Below are positions 12,450 to 13,788 of a stretch of DNA of 13,788 nucleotides, one piece after another. The DNA is taken from assembly GCA_002386525.1 (NCBI GenBank), contig DGIS01000016.1:91157-104944 (forward strand), written 5' to 3'. The position numbers and the translations under genes were made by a program. The stretch's first letter is position 1. Each line of letters begins with the position of its first letter. Source of the stretch: Sphingobacterium sp. UBA4616 (GTDB lineage Bacteria > Bacteroidota > Bacteroidia > Sphingobacteriales > Sphingobacteriaceae). The notes below the pieces were generated by a model that made no database searches, was not told the origin of the DNA, and was given only the letters and a program-made list of their open reading frames with translations.

Positions 12450-13742
12450 ATGCTTACCGAAGCAATTATTATTTTAGCCCTGATTATTCTAAATGGAATA
12501 CTGTCGGCATCAGAAATATCCATCGTATCCAGCAGAAAAGCAAGATTACAGGCCGAAAGCGATAAAAATAATGCAGCAGCCAAAATAGCGTTAAGTCTAA
12601 AAGAATCGCCAAACAGCTTTCTGTCTACTGTACAAATAGGTATTACGCTTATCGGGATATTAACAGGATTTTTTTCTGGTGGCAGTATATCATCGTACTT
12701 AGTAGAAGTCTTCAATAAATCGAGTATTATCGCTCCATACAGCGAGCAGCTCGCTGTAATTATTGTTGTATTTATTATTACCTATTTTTCATTGGTACTT
12801 GGGGAGCTAGTACCCAAACGCATAGGTATGGCCATTCCAGAAAAGTATGCCATGCTTATTTCTTATCCGATGAATCTGCTCAGCAAAATCGTTCGGCCAT
12901 TTGTGTGGTTACTAAGCATGTCAACAGAGTTTATCGTCAAAATCCTTAATATTAAAAGCAGCGGTAATAGCGTCACGGAAGAAGAAATAAAAGCCCTGGT
13001 AGATGAGGGTGTGGATAGTGGAGTCATTGAAGGAATCGAACACGATATCGTGGACCGTCTGTTAAGTTTAGGGGACAAAAAAGCGGTTAACCTCATGACT
13101 CACCGTAAAAATATTGTGTTCTTGGACCTCGCAGAATCCTTTGAAGAAAACCGCAAGATTATACTAGACAATGATTATTCCATCTATCCTGTCTGTGAAG
13201 GTGGACTTGATAACATTAAAGGAGTTGTTCATGTAAAATCATTACTTCGACAATGTCTCCAAAATGAGCCTTTTGACCTAAGAGTCCTTATGTTGCCCAT
13301 CAAATTTGTGAACGAGTTTAGTTCCTCCTACAGTATCATGAATACCTTGCGGACATCTAGTATTCATCAAGCGGTCGTCATAGACGAGTATGGGTCACCT
13401 CAAGGAATCATTACGCTACGGGATATTGTTGGTGATTTGGTAGGCAACATTGCAGAAAGCGATATCAGTGTCCGTCCAACAATACGTCAATTAGAAAATG
13501 GAGACTATGTTGTCGATGGACAATATCAGATCGAAACCCTTTTGGATGAATTTGAGATAGGCCTTTCTGAAGAAGATGAAAATGAGATTAGTAATGTCAC
13601 TACCGTAGGTGGCTTAGTGTTCCTCCGGTTAGATCATGTACCCGAAGAAGGGGAACGTATCCAATTTAAAAACCTAATTTTTGAAGTGCTTGATATGGAT
13701 GGACACCGCATCGATAAACTATTGATGAAACTGACAGACTAG
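12450..13742 (+). CDS. CNNM/CorC (hemolysin-like) family transport protein with CBS domains
   Basis: Inner-membrane protein of the CNNM/CorC/TlyC group; characterised members export Mg2+ or affect Mg/Co homeostasis, and the name hemolysin is historical. Domain order: CNNM transmembrane domain (about 1-195), with helices near 2-20, 56-78, 99-118 and 135-158, the conserved SASE (19-22) and GELVPKR (118-124); a cytosolic CBS pair (about 205-335) with MTHR (216-219), YPVCEG and VIDEYGSPQGIITLRDIVGD (310-329); then a CorC/HlyC transporter-associated domain (about 343-428) with VDGQYQIETLLDEF and TVGGLVF. The protein is complete at 430 aa. The ATG at 12450 starts directly at the first helix. In the 83 nt after the preceding terminator I see no TAnnTTTG box, so its promoter is not recognised. 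The transported ion is not evident from sequence. Confidence 0.92.
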   Translation: MLTEAIIILALIILNGILSASEISIVSSRKARLQAESDKNNAAAKIALSLKESPNSFLSTVQIGITLIGILTGFFSGGSISSYLVEVFNKSSIIAPYSEQLAVIIVVFIITYFSLVLGELVPKRIGMAIPEKYAMLISYPMNLLSKIVRPFVWLLSMSTEFIVKILNIKSSGNSVTEEEIKALVDEGVDSGVIEGIEHDIVDRLLSLGDKKAVNLMTHRKNIVFLDLAESFEENRKIILDNDYSIYPVCEGGLDNIKGVVHVKSLLRQCLQNEPFDLRVLMLPIKFVNEFSSSYSIMNTLRTSSIHQAVVIDEYGSPQGIITLRDIVGDLVGNIAESDISVRPTIRQLENGDYVVDGQYQIETLLDEFEIGLSEEDENEISNVTTVGGLVFLRLDHVPEEGERIQFKNLIFEVLDMDGHRIDKLLMKLTD

Positions 13743-13788
13743 ATCTGAATATTCCAAATGCCTATTATCTAAAAAGAAGCGTGAGCTG

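Noticed and set aside
12440..12715. 91-codon minus-strand frame over the start of the CNNM/CorC gene
   Set aside because: Antisense to the strongly conserved first membrane helices; no motifs.
12450..13742. Haemolysin/toxin
   Set aside because: The CNNM, CBS-pair and CorC-associated domain order is that of an ion-transport-linked membrane protein; the name hemolysin is only historical.
13743..13788. Terminator or next gene after the CNNM/CorC gene
   Set aside because: Only 46 nt remain and no hairpin or start is convincing.

Overview
The window looks like a chromosomal segment from a Bacteroidota bacterium, most likely a Sphingobacteriaceae member such as Sphingobacterium or a close relative. 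The evidence is indirect but consistent: the DNA is AT-rich, start codons lack Shine-Dalgarno sequences, perfect TAnnTTTG-type -7 boxes sit upstream of several genes, and the gene families include a Bacteroidota-style GlmU-like acyl/nucleotidyl protein, a Bacteroidota-style Mpl-like Mur ligase and zinc-free L31. I see no phage, insertion sequence, CRISPR array, tRNA or rRNA. Twelve protein genes fill nearly all of the sequence: ten on the minus strand (42-10733) and two on the plus strand (10961-13742).

Read in the direction of transcription, the minus strand starts with a sugar-kinase-like phosphotransferase (10733-9627) and a cytosolic CBM9-like protein (9547-8903). These lie back to back with a Tat-exported GH109/Gfo-Idh-MocA protein on the plus strand (10961-12307). 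Between the divergent genes are two LacI-type palindromes (CAAACGTTTG) whose centres are 32 bp apart. I read this as a small, co-regulated amino-sugar or glycan-use locus. A roughly 470-bp gene-free stretch follows, ending in a good promoter for rpmE2 (ribosomal protein L31 type B).

Next comes a tight housekeeping operon: GlmU-like protein, tpiA, prmA and a Mpl-like Mur ligase, with gaps of only 6-11 nt. It combines UDP-amino-sugar/cell-wall supply, glycolysis and ribosome modification. A short XRE-type regulator with a coiled-coil tail follows, then two tandem POT-family peptide/H+ symporters (590 and 509 aa). On the plus strand, downstream of the GH109 gene and a strong terminator, is a CNNM/CorC-type membrane protein (12450-13742).

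Most of the window is ordinary core genome. The points I think deserve attention are: (1) the Mur ligase, which keeps its P-loop but departs from the family at several signature motifs; (2) the paired in-phase operators controlling the GH109/kinase pair; (3) three terminator-like hairpins whose U-tracts end only 14-19 nt before the next start codon, one of them ahead of the tpiA operon, leaving no room for a promoter; (4) the rpmE2 upstream region, with two promoter-like elements, an inverted repeat and a 12-codon leader ORF. I did not find a clearly new multi-gene system, and family motifs are recalled from memory, not from a search.
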